Of a stretch of 64,000 bases of DNA, positions 49,589-58,789 are shown piece after piece (the first letter of the stretch is position 1; every line of letters begins with the position of its first letter). Source of the DNA: Gammaproteobacteria bacterium (GTDB taxonomy: Bacteria > Pseudomonadota > Gammaproteobacteria > Acidithiobacillales > Acidithiobacillaceae); NCBI GenBank assembly GCA_023381645.1, contig JAMCRJ010000076.1, positions 150,618-214,617 on the forward strand, given 5' to 3'. Under the pieces are notes generated by a model. The model had not been told where the DNA came from. It saw only the letters and a list, made by a program, of their open reading frames with translations, and did not search any database. The position numbers and the translations under genes are program-made.

Positions 49589-49639
49589 GCGCTTTTGCGC
49601 ATTTTGAGTTGTCGGCTTTTTCAGGTGGGAGGATAGGGT

Positions 49640-50617
49640 GTGCCAGTGTTGAACGGGAACGCCGCGCCGGACAAGATATTATCCGTCGCCCCCATGCTCG
49701 ACTGGACCGACCGCCACTGCCGGTATTTTCTGCGTCTGGTATGCCCCTCCTGCGTACTGTATACCGAGATGCTCACTACCAGCGCGCTGTTGCTGGGTCG
49801 TGATCCGGAGCGCTTTCTTGAGTTCTCGGGGGAGGAGCATCCCTTGATTTTGCAATTGGGCGGTGACGATCCCCAAGCAATGCGTGCCGCCGGAGATGTG
49901 GCGCGTGCCTATGGCTATGACGGTCTCAACCTGAACGTGGGTTGCCCGTCGCCGCGGGTGCAGAAGGGCAGCTTCGGGGCCTGTCTGATGACGACGCCCG
50001 ATCTGGTCGCCGAACTGGTGGCGGCGATGGGCGAAAGCGGCCTGCCCATCAGCGTGAAACACCGACTCGGTCTTGACCGTGAGGAGGACTACGCGGCGCT
50101 GCGTGCCTTCGTCGAAACCGTCGCAACGGCGGGATGCCGACATTTCATCGTGCATGCGCGTAATGCCTGGCTCAAGGGCCTGAGTCCCGCGGAAAACCGA
50201 GATGTGCCACCTTTGCGCTGGGATTGGGTGCATCAGTTAAAAAAAGATCTGCCGCATCTGACCATCGAGATCAATGGGGGCTTCAATGATCTAGCGGCAG
50301 TGGCCGCGCAGTTTTCCGCGGTGGACGGGGTAATGCTTGGGCGCGCCGCTTATCATCATCCCCTGCTGCTGGCGGAAATTGAATGTGCCCTGGGGCGCAG
50401 GGAAACGTTGCCGGAACCGAAAGCGATCCTTTCCGGCCTGATAGCCTATGCAGAACGATGGGGAGAGGGGTTGCCTGCGCCGCGCCTGAGTCGTCACCTG
50501 CACGGACTGCGCTTTGGGCAAAGCGGCGCGGGGGCCTGGCGCCGCTTTCTGGGTACAGCGGGGCCCGGTGAGAGCGCCGCAGAGTTCCTGCGGCGTGGCA
50601 TGTCACTGCTGGATTGA
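49640..50617 (+). CDS. dusA: tRNA-dihydrouridine synthase A
   Basis: DusA reduces uridines 20/20a in the D-loop of tRNAs with FMN. The 325-residue product opens with VAPMLDWTDRHCRYFLR, a DusA signature, followed by YTEMLTTSALL, LQLGGDDPQAM, LNLNVGCPSPRVQKGSFGAC with the catalytic cysteine, and FIVHARNAWLKGLSP. The start is a GTG seven bases after GGGAGG. The stop is two bases from the stop of the convergent arsR-type gene. Confidence 0.94.
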   Translation: MPVLNGNAAPDKILSVAPMLDWTDRHCRYFLRLVCPSCVLYTEMLTTSALLLGRDPERFLEFSGEEHPLILQLGGDDPQAMRAAGDVARAYGYDGLNLNVGCPSPRVQKGSFGACLMTTPDLVAELVAAMGESGLPISVKHRLGLDREEDYAALRAFVETVATAGCRHFIVHARNAWLKGLSPAENRDVPPLRWDWVHQLKKDLPHLTIEINGGFNDLAAVAAQFSAVDGVMLGRAAYHHPLLLAEIECALGRRETLPEPKAILSGLIAYAERWGEGLPAPRLSRHLHGLRFGQSGAGAWRRFLGTAGPGESAAEFLRRGMSLLD

Positions 50618-50619
50618 AC

Positions 50620-50913
50620 TCAGGTGAGAACGTGGTGGCTCATGGCCAGCAGACTCAGCGTGCGCTGATCGCGGATGCGAAAGTAGACGCGACTTGCCGC
50701 CCGCCGCATCAGCACCAGGCCACTGTCCTGCAACAGGGCAAGATGCTGCGAGGCGTTGCTGTGGCTGGTGTTGATGGCTTTTACGAGGTTCTGCATGCTC
50801 ATCTCGCCGCGTCCCAGCAGGCAGATAATCTTGTAACGCAAGGGGTGGGACATGGCCTTGATCACTTCGGAAAGGTGTTCGATCTTACGTTCGGAAATAA
50901 TGGGCTTTTGCAT
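50620..50913 (-). CDS. ArsR/SmtB-family transcriptional regulator
   Basis: This 97-residue winged-helix regulator has AMSHPLRYKIICLLGRGEMS as helices 1-2 and TSHSNASQHLALLQDSGLVL as the recognition region, then the wing RRAASRVYFRI. The classical metal box (ELCVCDL) is absent and there is one cysteine only, so arsenic or zinc sensing is not supported; a redox or other small-signal sensor is possible. ATG 50913 is chosen for AAGGAG eight bases upstream, although the frame is open to 51024. It has no obvious target gene beside it and probably regulates itself. Confidence 0.85.
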   Translation of the reverse strand: MQKPIISERKIEHLSEVIKAMSHPLRYKIICLLGRGEMSMQNLVKAINTSHSNASQHLALLQDSGLVLMRRAASRVYFRIRDQRTLSLLAMSHHVLT

Positions 50914-50998
50914 GGTCAGACTCCTTACCGTCAGAATACGGAGATTACCCGAGGTTATAGGCATAAGTCGTGCCATATTACGATAGCCCTCTGAATTG

Positions 50999-51015
50999 TT
51001 TATATAACTTATAAA
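50999..51015. promoter_or_regulatory. AT-rich inverted repeat upstream of the ArsR-type gene
   Basis: TTTATA (50999-51004) and TATAAA (51010-51015) form a perfect dyad separated by five bases, about 85 bases before the start of the ArsR-type gene. Such AT-rich dyads are common operators of this family. The assignment is by position and pattern only. Confidence 0.45.
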
Positions 51016-51147
51016 TATGCACATGCCTGTGATGCTGTGGTGCGGGGCGATGTTGTAGACCGTTGGCTACGCTTTTTGCGGCATATCTCGGATCCATTGA
51101 GTTTTAAGCATTTTTGCTGTTCACAACGGACGACATCGGCCAACGCC

Positions 51148-51169
51148 GACGGAGGATAGGGCCTCCGCC
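51148..51169 (-). terminator. Weak hairpin after zwf
   Basis: On the minus strand GGCGGAGG and CCTCCGTC form an eight-base stem with one G-T pair and a six-base loop, starting about 11 bases after the zwf stop. No T-run follows, so it is at best a weak or factor-assisted terminator. Confidence 0.35.
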
Positions 51170-51179
51170 GTATCTTTCG

Positions 51180-52643
51180 TCAGATTTGATTGCGCCAGTA
51201 GTGGTCTTCCTTGTCCATGATCCGGGTGGCCTCGTCCGGTCCCCATGAGCCTGCCGGGTAGGTGAGGATGTAGTCGGTTTCCCGTCCCCAGGATTTGATG
51301 ATGGGATCAACGACGCGCCATGCCCACTCCACCTCGTCGAAGCGGATGAACAAGGCTTTGTCGCCCTCCATCACGTCCAGCAGCAGGGCCTCATAGGCAT
51401 CCAGCTCCTGCTCGCCATCCTTGCGGTAGGAGGCGTTGAGCTGCACGGGGCGAACACGCATTTCCAGACCCGGTTCCTTGATCTGTATCTCGATTTTAAG
51501 GCTCTCTGGTTCCAGGGAAAGCAATATCCAGTTAGGTTCGATGCGTTCGATGCTGGTTTCGCGGAACAGTTGTTGCGGCGTATGTCGGAAGCGGATGGCG
51601 ACACTGGAGGTTTTAGCGGCGAGGCGCTTGCCGGTACGCAGATAAAAAGGCACACCCCGCCAGCGCCAGTTGTCGATGTAAAATTTGGCGGCGACATAGG
51701 TTTCGGTGACCGAGTTGACCTCGACACCCGCCTCGTCCTGGTAGCCGGGAACGTGTTTATCATGAATAACGCCGGGACCATATTGCGCGCGCATGGCATA
51801 GGCAGTGACGGCCGATTTGGGAATAGGGCGGATGGAGCGCAGGACTTTGACCTTTTCGTCGCGCAGGCTGTCCGCCTCCAGGGAGGGGGGTGGTTCCATG
51901 GCGATCAGCGTAAGAACCTGCATCAGGTGGTTTTGCAGCATGTCCCGCAAGGCACCCGCCTGATCATAGTATCCGGCACGGTTTTCAATGCCCATATCCT
52001 CGGCCACGGTAATCTGGACGTGGTCGATGTAATTACGGTTCCATATCGCCTCGATCGCGAGATTGGCGAAACGAAAAACCAGCAGATTCTGGACGATTTC
52101 CTTGCCAAGATAGTGATCGATACGATAGATCTGATCTTCACGGAAATGGTTATGCAGTTGCTCATTGAGTTGCATGGCGCTTTCCAGATCATCACCAAAG
52201 GGTTTTTCAATCACGATACGGTAGTCACCTTCCTGATTGAATCCGGCGCCGGAAAGGCGTTGTACCACTGGAATAAAATCGGTGGGACGAATGGCCAGAT
52301 AAAAAATGGTGCCTGCTGGTTTTTCGGCCCCTTCGGGGGTCAGCAGGGCGCGGAGCCTGACAAACGATTCCGGCTCATGGATTTCCCCGCGCACATATTC
52401 AAAATGTTTGCAAAAATCGGCAAAGTGACTGGCCTGATAATTGCTCGCATAGGTTTCCAGTTGCTCATGCAGGAAATCCTTCCAGCCCTTGTCATCCCAT
52501 GGGCGTCGCCCAAACGCGAGAATGCGCAGTTCGTCGGGCATTCTTCCTGCACAATGCAGGTGATACAGTGCGGGGAGAAGTTTTTTGCAGGCTAGATCCC
52601 CGGTCGCCCCGAAAATGACAAACTGACAATTACAATCGCTCAT
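51180..52643 (-). CDS. zwf: Glucose-6-phosphate 1-dehydrogenase
   Basis: Zwf oxidises glucose 6-phosphate to 6-phosphogluconolactone with NAD(P), the entry to the oxidative pentose phosphate path. The 487-residue product shows the dinucleotide motif FVIFGATGDLACKKLLPALY, YRIVIEKPFGDDLESA, and the substrate site YRIDHYLGKEIVQNLLVFRF. The length is normal. It follows gnd directly: the gnd stop and the zwf ATG are adjacent with no gap, so the two are co-translated. No lactonase gene (pgl) is seen in the window. Confidence 0.95.
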   Translation of the reverse strand: MSDCNCQFVIFGATGDLACKKLLPALYHLHCAGRMPDELRILAFGRRPWDDKGWKDFLHEQLETYASNYQASHFADFCKHFEYVRGEIHEPESFVRLRALLTPEGAEKPAGTIFYLAIRPTDFIPVVQRLSGAGFNQEGDYRIVIEKPFGDDLESAMQLNEQLHNHFREDQIYRIDHYLGKEIVQNLLVFRFANLAIEAIWNRNYIDHVQITVAEDMGIENRAGYYDQAGALRDMLQNHLMQVLTLIAMEPPPSLEADSLRDEKVKVLRSIRPIPKSAVTAYAMRAQYGPGVIHDKHVPGYQDEAGVEVNSVTETYVAAKFYIDNWRWRGVPFYLRTGKRLAAKTSSVAIRFRHTPQQLFRETSIERIEPNWILLSLEPESLKIEIQIKEPGLEMRVRPVQLNASYRKDGEQELDAYEALLLDVMEGDKALFIRFDEVEWAWRVVDPIIKSWGRETDYILTYPAGSWGPDEATRIMDKEDHYWRNQI

Positions 52644-53564
52644 TCAGGCCTCCTTTTGCACGGCGTGACCACCGAACTCGTTGCGCATCATCGCCAGGAG
52701 TTTGGCGGCGTAGTCGTCGCGCCCCTGGGATGCCCAGCGCATTTGCAGGGCGAGGGTGATGACCGGCGCGGGAATTTTCAGTGCGAGGGCCGTCTGCGCG
52801 GTCCACAGGCCTTCGCCGGAGTCCGCCACTACCGGCGCGATACCAGCGAGCACCTGATCTTTGGCGAGGGTGTCGGCGGTGAGGTCGAGGAGCCAGGAGC
52901 GGACGACGCTGCCGTAGCGCCACATTTCGGCAACCTTGGCGAGGTCCAGCCCGAATTCGCTTTTGCCCTGCAAAATGGCGAAGCCTTCGGCGAGGGCCTG
53001 CATCATGCCGTATTCGATACCGTTGTGGACCATTTTGACAAAGTGACCGCTGCCGACGGGTCCACAGTGCAACCAGCCTTTGTCGGCGACCGGCGCCAGT
53101 GCCTCCAGAAAAGGCGTTACCTGGGCTACGGCTTCCCGGCTGCCGCCAACCATCAGGGCATAACCCTCCTGCAGGCCCCAGATACCGCCGGAAACACCGG
53201 CGTCTATGTAACGTACCCCTGCCGCCTCCACTTTTTGGGATTGGGCAATGGAGTCCTCATAAAAGGCATTGGCACCATTGATCAGTACGTCATTGCTGCT
53301 CAACAAGGGAAGAATGGCATCGATGTGGCTCTGGGTGGCCTCTCCGGCGGGAAGCATGAGCCAGAGAACCCGGGGGGTAGGCAATGCCTGAACGAGGGCT
53401 TCCAGACTGCTGGCGGCGCGCATTCCGGTTTCTTTGGCCAGATCCGTGGCTTTTTCGGTATGACGGTTGTAAGCGGTGACCTTCAGGCCCTTGAGGTGCA
53501 GACGCCGTGCCATGTTGGCACCCATCCGGCCCAAGCCCACCATCCCGATGTCCTTATTGCCCAT
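52644..53564 (-). CDS. gnd: 6-Phosphogluconate dehydrogenase, decarboxylating (short form)
   Basis: Gnd turns 6-phosphogluconate into ribulose 5-phosphate. At 306 residues it is the short YqeC/GndA-short type, not the 470-residue E. coli type. Marks are MVGLGRMGANMARRL (Rossmann), DAGVSGGIWGLQEGYALMVG and the catalytic lysine region GSGHFVKMVHNGIEYGMMQA. ATG 53564 follows AAAGGAG; the frame is open seven codons upstream. It is the first gene of the gnd-zwf pair. Short forms are often NAD-dependent; cofactor choice is not certain here. Confidence 0.92.
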   Translation of the reverse strand: MGNKDIGMVGLGRMGANMARRLHLKGLKVTAYNRHTEKATDLAKETGMRAASSLEALVQALPTPRVLWLMLPAGEATQSHIDAILPLLSSNDVLINGANAFYEDSIAQSQKVEAAGVRYIDAGVSGGIWGLQEGYALMVGGSREAVAQVTPFLEALAPVADKGWLHCGPVGSGHFVKMVHNGIEYGMMQALAEGFAILQGKSEFGLDLAKVAEMWRYGSVVRSWLLDLTADTLAKDQVLAGIAPVVADSGEGLWTAQTALALKIPAPVITLALQMRWASQGRDDYAAKLLAMMRNEFGGHAVQKEA

Positions 53565-53664
53565 AATCCACTCCTTTGCGTACACGTCTGCCCGAAAATG
53601 TTAACATCAGTATAGCCGTTAAAGCCTCTATGTCGCCGTTTCACTGTTTAGGAAGGAAATTTCC

Positions 53665-54849
53665 ATGCAACTGGGTACACCACTTTCCGCTTCCGCAACC
53701 CGCCTGCTCATGCTCGGTGCGGGCGAGTTGGGCAAAGAACTCCTGATCGCGGCGCAGCGTCTGGGGGTAGAGACCATCGCGGTGGATCGCTACGCCGATG
53801 CGCCAGCCATGCAGGTGGCCCATCGTTCCCATGTGTTGGATATGACCGATCCGGAGGCTATTCTGGCCGTTGTCAAACACGAACGCCCGCACTATGTGGT
53901 GCCGGAAATAGAGGCCATCGCGACATCGGCGCTGGCGGAGATCGAGGCGACAGGTCTGGCGACGGTGGTGCCCTCGGCACGCGCGGTGCAGCTGACCATG
54001 GACCGGGAGGGCATCCGCCGCCTCGCTGCGGAAGAGTTGGGCTTGCCGACATCACCGTACCGCTTTGCCGGAACCCTGGCGGAACTGGAAGACGCGGCAG
54101 CGGCGTTGGGCTTTCCCTGTGTGATCAAGCCGGTCATGTCCTCCAGTGGTAAGGGGCAGTCCGTGGTGCGCGGCGCGGCGGAGCTGGCGCTGGCCTGGCA
54201 GGAGGCGCAGACGGCGGGTCGGGTGGGCGGTCAGCGAATTATCGTCGAGGGCTTTGTGGATTTCGACTTCGAGATTACCCTGCTGACCGTGCGTTCCGCC
54301 TTCGGGACGACATTTTGCGCGCCGGTGGGGCATCGTCAGGAAGCTGGTGATTATGTGGAATCCTGGCAACCGCAGCCAATGAACGATACCGCGTTGCGGG
54401 AGGCAGAAAAGATGGCGCAACGGGTGACCGACAATCTGGGCGGACGGGGACTGTATGGGGTGGAGTTTTTTGTGCGTGGCACGGAGGTCATCTTCAGCGA
54501 ACTCTCGCCGCGTCCCCATGATACGGGCCTGGTGACCCTGGCCAGTCAGCGTCAAAGTGAGTTCGACCTACACCTGCGCGCCATTCTGGGTTTGCCGGTG
54601 GAACCAGGTTTCCGGCGTCCGGCAGCGTCGGCGGTGGTGCGCGGCAAGGGGCTCGGTTGGGGGCCTGTGTATTCGGGGCTGGAGGTCGCGCTGGCGGTGC
54701 CGGAAAGCGATCTACGGCTTTTCGGAAAGCCGACGGCCAGCAAACTCAGGCGCCTCGGGGTAGGTATTGCGTGCGCCGACAATGTGGAGGAAGCCCGTGG
54801 GCGCGCCCGCCGGATTGCCGCGGCGGTCCGCGTCAGCCCCACCCTCTGA
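53665..54849 (+). CDS. purT: Formate-dependent phosphoribosylglycinamide formyltransferase
   Basis: PurT makes formyl-GAR from GAR, formate and ATP, the folate-independent version of the third purine step. The 394-residue ATP-grasp enzyme opens with [20 protein letters not shown] and has [30 protein letters not shown] and [20 protein letters not shown]. All match PurT rather than PurK. The ATG follows AAGGAAA. It is divergent from gnd (100 bases between starts) and convergent with the aminotransferase. Confidence 0.95.
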   Translation: MQLGTPLSASATRLLMLGAGELGKELLIAAQRLGVETIAVDRYADAPAMQVAHRSHVLDMTDPEAILAVVKHERPHYVVPEIEAIATSALAEIEATGLATVVPSARAVQLTMDREGIRRLAAEELGLPTSPYRFAGTLAELEDAAAALGFPCVIKPVMSSSGKGQSVVRGAAELALAWQEAQTAGRVGGQRIIVEGFVDFDFEITLLTVRSAFGTTFCAPVGHRQEAGDYVESWQPQPMNDTALREAEKMAQRVTDNLGGRGLYGVEFFVRGTEVIFSELSPRPHDTGLVTLASQRQSEFDLHLRAILGLPVEPGFRRPAASAVVRGKGLGWGPVYSGLEVALAVPESDLRLFGKPTASKLRRLGVGIACADNVEEARGRARRIAAAVRVSPTL

Positions 54850-54894
54850 GCCGGACTGACGCTGCGCTAACGCGATCCGGGTTGCCGGGAGTGG

Positions 54895-56082
54895 TCAGGC
54901 GTTGACGAAAGCGCTGATACGGTCCAGGGCCATCTCCAGGTTCTTGTCGCTGGTCGCGAAGGACAGGCGGATGTGTCCAGGAGTGCCGAAGGCCGAGCCC
55001 GGTACGACGGCCACTCCGGCCCCCAGCAAGGCCTCGGCCAGGGCAAGATCATCCCGCAGGCCTTTCGCCGCCATGACTTCGCGAAATCCCGGAAAGCTGT
55101 AAAAGGTACCATCGGAGGGCATGGCAGCGACGCCGGGCAGCACTTTCAGGCGGTTGTAGACATACGTGTGGCGCCGTTTGAAGGCCAGCACCATTTCGTG
55201 GATGGCGCTGTCGCCACCTTCCAGTGCTGCCTGGGCGGCCACCTGGGCGATGGAGGTGGGGTTGGAGGTGCTCTGGGACTGTACCGTATTCATTGCGGTG
55301 ATCAGTGTCTTGGGGCCGGCGCAGTAGCCGATGCGCCACCCGGTCATGGCATAGGCCTTGGACACGCCATTCATGACGATGCAGCGTGGGGCCAGATCCG
55401 GGCAGGCGTTGGCGATGTTGACGAACTCTTCATCGTGGAAGCGGATTTTCTCGTACATGTCATCGCTGGCGATGAGGATATGGGGATAACGGCGGAGAAC
55501 CTCACCCAGGGCTTCCAATTCCGTGCGGCTGTAGGTCATGCCGGAGGGATTGGAGGGGCTGTTGATGACCAGCAGACGGGTGTTGGGCGTGATCGCTTCC
55601 TCCAGTTGCTCCGGACTGATCTTGAAACGCTGGCTGGCTCCGGTATCGATGATGACGGGTCGCGCTTCGGCCAGGAGCACGATGTCCGGATAGGATACCC
55701 AGTAGGGCGCGGGAATGATGACTTCGTCGCCCGCATCCAGAAGGGCCTGACACAGATTGAAGAAGCTTTGCTTGCCGCCGACGGAAACGAGAATTTCATC
55801 GGGGCGGTATGACAGATGGTTGTCGTGCGCAAATTTGCCGATGATGGCGGCCTTCAGTTCCGGCGTGCCGCCGACGGCGGTATATTTGGTGAAGCCCTGC
55901 CGGATGGCGGCAATGGCCGCCTCCTTGATGTACTCCGGGGTGTCGAAATCCGGCTCGCCGGCACCGAGGCTGACGATATCCTTCCCTTCGCGGCGCAGTT
56001 GCTGGGCACGGGCGGTGACCGCAAGGGTGGGGGATGGGCGCACCGCATTCACGCGGCGGGAAAGACGGATATCCACGATCAT
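54895..56082 (-). CDS. Aspartate-type aminotransferase, class I subgroup Ib
   Basis: This 395-residue PLP enzyme probably transfers amino groups between aspartate and 2-oxoglutarate, perhaps also prephenate. Seen are [47 protein letters not shown] and the PLP lysine in [19 protein letters not shown]. The GEPDFDTP opening is that of subgroup Ib (Thermus/Bacillus type). The start is the ATG at 56082. It is divergent from the copper ATPase and convergent with purT, so it is likely a single-gene unit. Confidence 0.92.
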   Translation of the reverse strand: MIVDIRLSRRVNAVRPSPTLAVTARAQQLRREGKDIVSLGAGEPDFDTPEYIKEAAIAAIRQGFTKYTAVGGTPELKAAIIGKFAHDNHLSYRPDEILVSVGGKQSFFNLCQALLDAGDEVIIPAPYWVSYPDIVLLAEARPVIIDTGASQRFKISPEQLEEAITPNTRLLVINSPSNPSGMTYSRTELEALGEVLRRYPHILIASDDMYEKIRFHDEEFVNIANACPDLAPRCIVMNGVSKAYAMTGWRIGYCAGPKTLITAMNTVQSQSTSNPTSIAQVAAQAALEGGDSAIHEMVLAFKRRHTYVYNRLKVLPGVAAMPSDGTFYSFPGFREVMAAKGLRDDLALAEALLGAGVAVVPGSAFGTPGHIRLSFATSDKNLEMALDRISAFVNA

Positions 56083-56208
56083 TCACTCCAGGGGCAATCT
56101 CATCGGGCGCCGGGAAATGCGCGCAAGAGCGCAAATGATAAGCATCCTTCGGGTAAAATCAACTGTTTTGCGCAGGGCGGGTATGGGATGGTATCCGGGT
56201 ATGCGGGA

Positions 56209-56239
56209 TTGACATTACAACTGACTTTAGGAATACGAT
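56209..56239 (+). promoter_or_regulatory. Candidate MerR/CueR-type promoter for the copper ATPase
   Basis: A perfect -35 TTGACA (56209-56214) and a -10-like TACGAT (56234-56239) are separated by 19 bases, the long spacer typical of promoters activated by MerR-family regulators such as CueR. The spacer has only a weak, interrupted dyad. It lies about 55 bases before the copA start. No cueR gene is in the window. Confidence 0.45.
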
Positions 56240-56295
56240 CCTCATCAGGTATCCGCCCGGTTCCGCCGGGTGACCGGAAGGCAGGGGGCGCACTC

Positions 56296-58731
56296 ATGGT
56301 GGATGTGGAGATAGGGATAGAGGGCATGACCTGTGCCTCCTGCAGCAGCCGGGTGGAGCGTGCCCTGAGCCGCTTGCCGGGGGTACGGGCGGCGGTGGTG
56401 AACCTGAGCATGGAACAGGCCGCAGTACAGTACGATCCGGCGCAAGTCAGCCCTGACGCCCTGATCACCGTTATCGCAGAAAGCGGTTACACGCCCGTGA
56501 TCGCAGAGACGGAACTGGTGATCGAGGGGATGACCTGCGCGTCCTGCGTGGGGAGGGTGGAGCGCAGTCTGCGCCGTCTGCCAGGGGTGCTGGAGGCGAC
56601 GGTCAATCTCGCCACGGAGCGGGCAGCGCTGCGTTATCTGCCGGATACTGTGGACCAAAACACCCTGATCGCCGCAGTGACCGCAGCCGGATATGGGGCG
56701 CGCCCGGTGCAGGGGGATGTGGCCGTCGCTGACCGCAAAGCGCAGGCCGTCCGCATCATGCGCCGTGACGTGATCCTCGCGGTGGTGCTGGCGGTTCCCA
56801 TTCTACTGCTCTCCATGGGTATGGCGCTGGTTCCGGCAGTGGACCGGCTGCTGAGCGGCCTGGAGCCTTTCCCGCAGTTCTGGGCCTGGGTGCAGGCGGT
56901 ATTGTCGACGATCGTGCTGGCCGGCCCCGGCCGGCGATTTTTCCGGCCTGGTTTCCTCGCGTACCGCCATCTGTCGCCGGACATGAATTCCCTGGTGGCG
57001 ACGGGGACCGGCGCGGCCTGGCTGTATAGCATGCTGGTCCTTATGGCGCCGGACTGGTTTCCCGCCAGCGCCCGGCATGTCTATTTCGACTCCGCGGCGG
57101 TAGTGATAGCCGCAGTGCTCTTCGGCAAATATCTGGAGGAACTGGCGAAGGGGAAGACTTCCGCAGCGATCAAGCAGTTGCTGGGCCTGCAGGCGAAGGA
57201 GGCCCATGTACTGCGCGACGGCACCGAGCTGCAGGTCGCGATCGGCGCCGTCGTTCCGGGCGATCAGGTGGTGGTCAGGCCGGGGGAACGTCTGCCCGTG
57301 GATGGCGTGGTCGTGGATGGCGACTCCCATGTGGATACAGCCATGCTCACCGGTGAGCCACTGCCAGAGCGCAAAAAACAGGGTGATCCGGTGGTGGGCG
57401 GCACGGTGAACCGCGAAGGGCGTCTGCTGATCAGGGCGACCTCGGTAGGCCAGGGTACGGTGCTGGCGCAGATCATCCGGCTGGTGGAGCAGGCACAAAC
57501 GGGCAAGCTGCCGATCCAGGGTCTGGCAGACCGGGTGGTGCGGATTTTTACACCCCTGGTGATCCTGATCGCCTTGCTGAGTTTCTTCTTTTGGCTGCTG
57601 TTCGGGCCACCACCTGCGATCACTCTCGCCATGCTCTCGGCAGTCGCGGTGCTGGTAGTGGCCTGTCCCTGTGCGATGGGGCTGGCCACTCCGGCAGCAG
57701 TGATGGTCGGTACCGGGCGCGCCGCGGAACTGGGCGTGCTGTTTCGCAAGGGGGCAGCACTGGAGTCTCTGGCGGCGGTAGATATGGTTTGTCTGGACAA
57801 GACCGGGACCCTGACTTACGGGCGTCCGGCCGTGACCCGGATCGATGCGGCGGACCCAGCGTATTTATTGCAGATGGCCGCCGCCGTGGAGAGCGCCTCC
57901 GAACACCCCTTGGCCCACGCGGTGCTGGCGGCCGCCGGAGAGCGTCATCTGAATATCCCGGCAGTGCAAGATTTTACGGCATTTCCGGGGAAGGGTGTGC
58001 AGGGCAGGGTCGATGGGGTGACGGTGCTGGCCGGCACGCTGGCGTGGATGGGCGAGCAGGGGGTCGTTATGGCGGGGTTCTCCACTGGCGATTTGCAGCA
58101 GGCCGGCGGGACCATCGTCTGTGTGGCGAGGGACGGCCGCCTGCTGGGGCTGCTGGAGATCAGTGATGTGGCTCGGCCGGAGTCCGCTCAGGTGGTATGG
58201 GCGCTCGGGACGCTTGGCTTGCGGGTGGCGATGGTGACGGGTGATGCGGAGGCCGCCGCCAGGGTGATCGGCGGTCGGTTGGGAATTGACGACATCTACG
58301 CGCAGGTATTGCCGCAGGATAAGGCGGAGATCGTGCGTCGCCTGCAGGCAAGAGGCCACAAGGTGGTTTTTGTCGGCGAGGGCATCAACGATTCGCCGGC
58401 GCTGGCGCAGGCGGATGTGGGTATGGCCCTGGCCTCTGGTACGGATATCGCGATGGAAGCGGCGGATATCACCCTCACCCATGGCGATCTGGGCGGGGTG
58501 ATTACCGCCATTCAGGTGGCGCGTCAAAGCATGCGGACCATTCGCGGGAATCTGTTCTGGGCTTTTTTTTACAACATATTGCTGATACCAGTGGCGGCGG
58601 GTGCGGCTATCCCTCTGGGGATTCAGCTCAATCCGATGCTCGCCGGCGTGGCCATGGGCCTGTCTTCGGTTTTCGTCCTCAGCAACAGTTTGCGGCTGAA
58701 ACGTTTACAGCCCTGGGTGGCCTCACCGTGA
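56296..58731 (+). CDS. copA: Copper-exporting P1B-type ATPase with two HMA domains
   Basis: CopA pumps Cu(I) from the cytoplasm. The 811-residue protein has two N-terminal heavy-metal domains ([10 protein letters not shown] near residue 10, [10 protein letters not shown] near residue 78), eight membrane helices with the ion site ACPCAMG (C457, C459), the phosphorylated D501 in DKTGTLTYG, and the Cu(I)-type C-terminal residues in FYNILLIP and [12 protein letters not shown]. The hinge motif reads GEGIND (E695) where GDGIND is usual. ATG 56296 is chosen because HMA1 begins there; the frame is open far upstream but antisense to the aminotransferase. The ribosome site is weak. Confidence 0.94.
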   Translation: MVDVEIGIEGMTCASCSSRVERALSRLPGVRAAVVNLSMEQAAVQYDPAQVSPDALITVIAESGYTPVIAETELVIEGMTCASCVGRVERSLRRLPGVLEATVNLATERAALRYLPDTVDQNTLIAAVTAAGYGARPVQGDVAVADRKAQAVRIMRRDVILAVVLAVPILLLSMGMALVPAVDRLLSGLEPFPQFWAWVQAVLSTIVLAGPGRRFFRPGFLAYRHLSPDMNSLVATGTGAAWLYSMLVLMAPDWFPASARHVYFDSAAVVIAAVLFGKYLEELAKGKTSAAIKQLLGLQAKEAHVLRDGTELQVAIGAVVPGDQVVVRPGERLPVDGVVVDGDSHVDTAMLTGEPLPERKKQGDPVVGGTVNREGRLLIRATSVGQGTVLAQIIRLVEQAQTGKLPIQGLADRVVRIFTPLVILIALLSFFFWLLFGPPPAITLAMLSAVAVLVVACPCAMGLATPAAVMVGTGRAAELGVLFRKGAALESLAAVDMVCLDKTGTLTYGRPAVTRIDAADPAYLLQMAAAVESASEHPLAHAVLAAAGERHLNIPAVQDFTAFPGKGVQGRVDGVTVLAGTLAWMGEQGVVMAGFSTGDLQQAGGTIVCVARDGRLLGLLEISDVARPESAQVVWALGTLGLRVAMVTGDAEAAARVIGGRLGIDDIYAQVLPQDKAEIVRRLQARGHKVVFVGEGINDSPALAQADVGMALASGTDIAMEAADITLTHGDLGGVITAIQVARQSMRTIRGNLFWAFFYNILLIPVAAGAAIPLGIQLNPMLAGVAMGLSSVFVLSNSLRLKRLQPWVASP

Positions 58732-58789
58732 GCGCCGGTCGGGTGAATGGAGTATGCTGAAGCGTTTTCCGAGCATTGTCAGGTGATAT

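Noticed and set aside
50620..50913. Arsenic or zinc sensing by the ArsR-type regulator
   Set aside because: The ELCVCDL cysteine box is missing, only one cysteine is present and no arsenic or zinc genes are adjacent.
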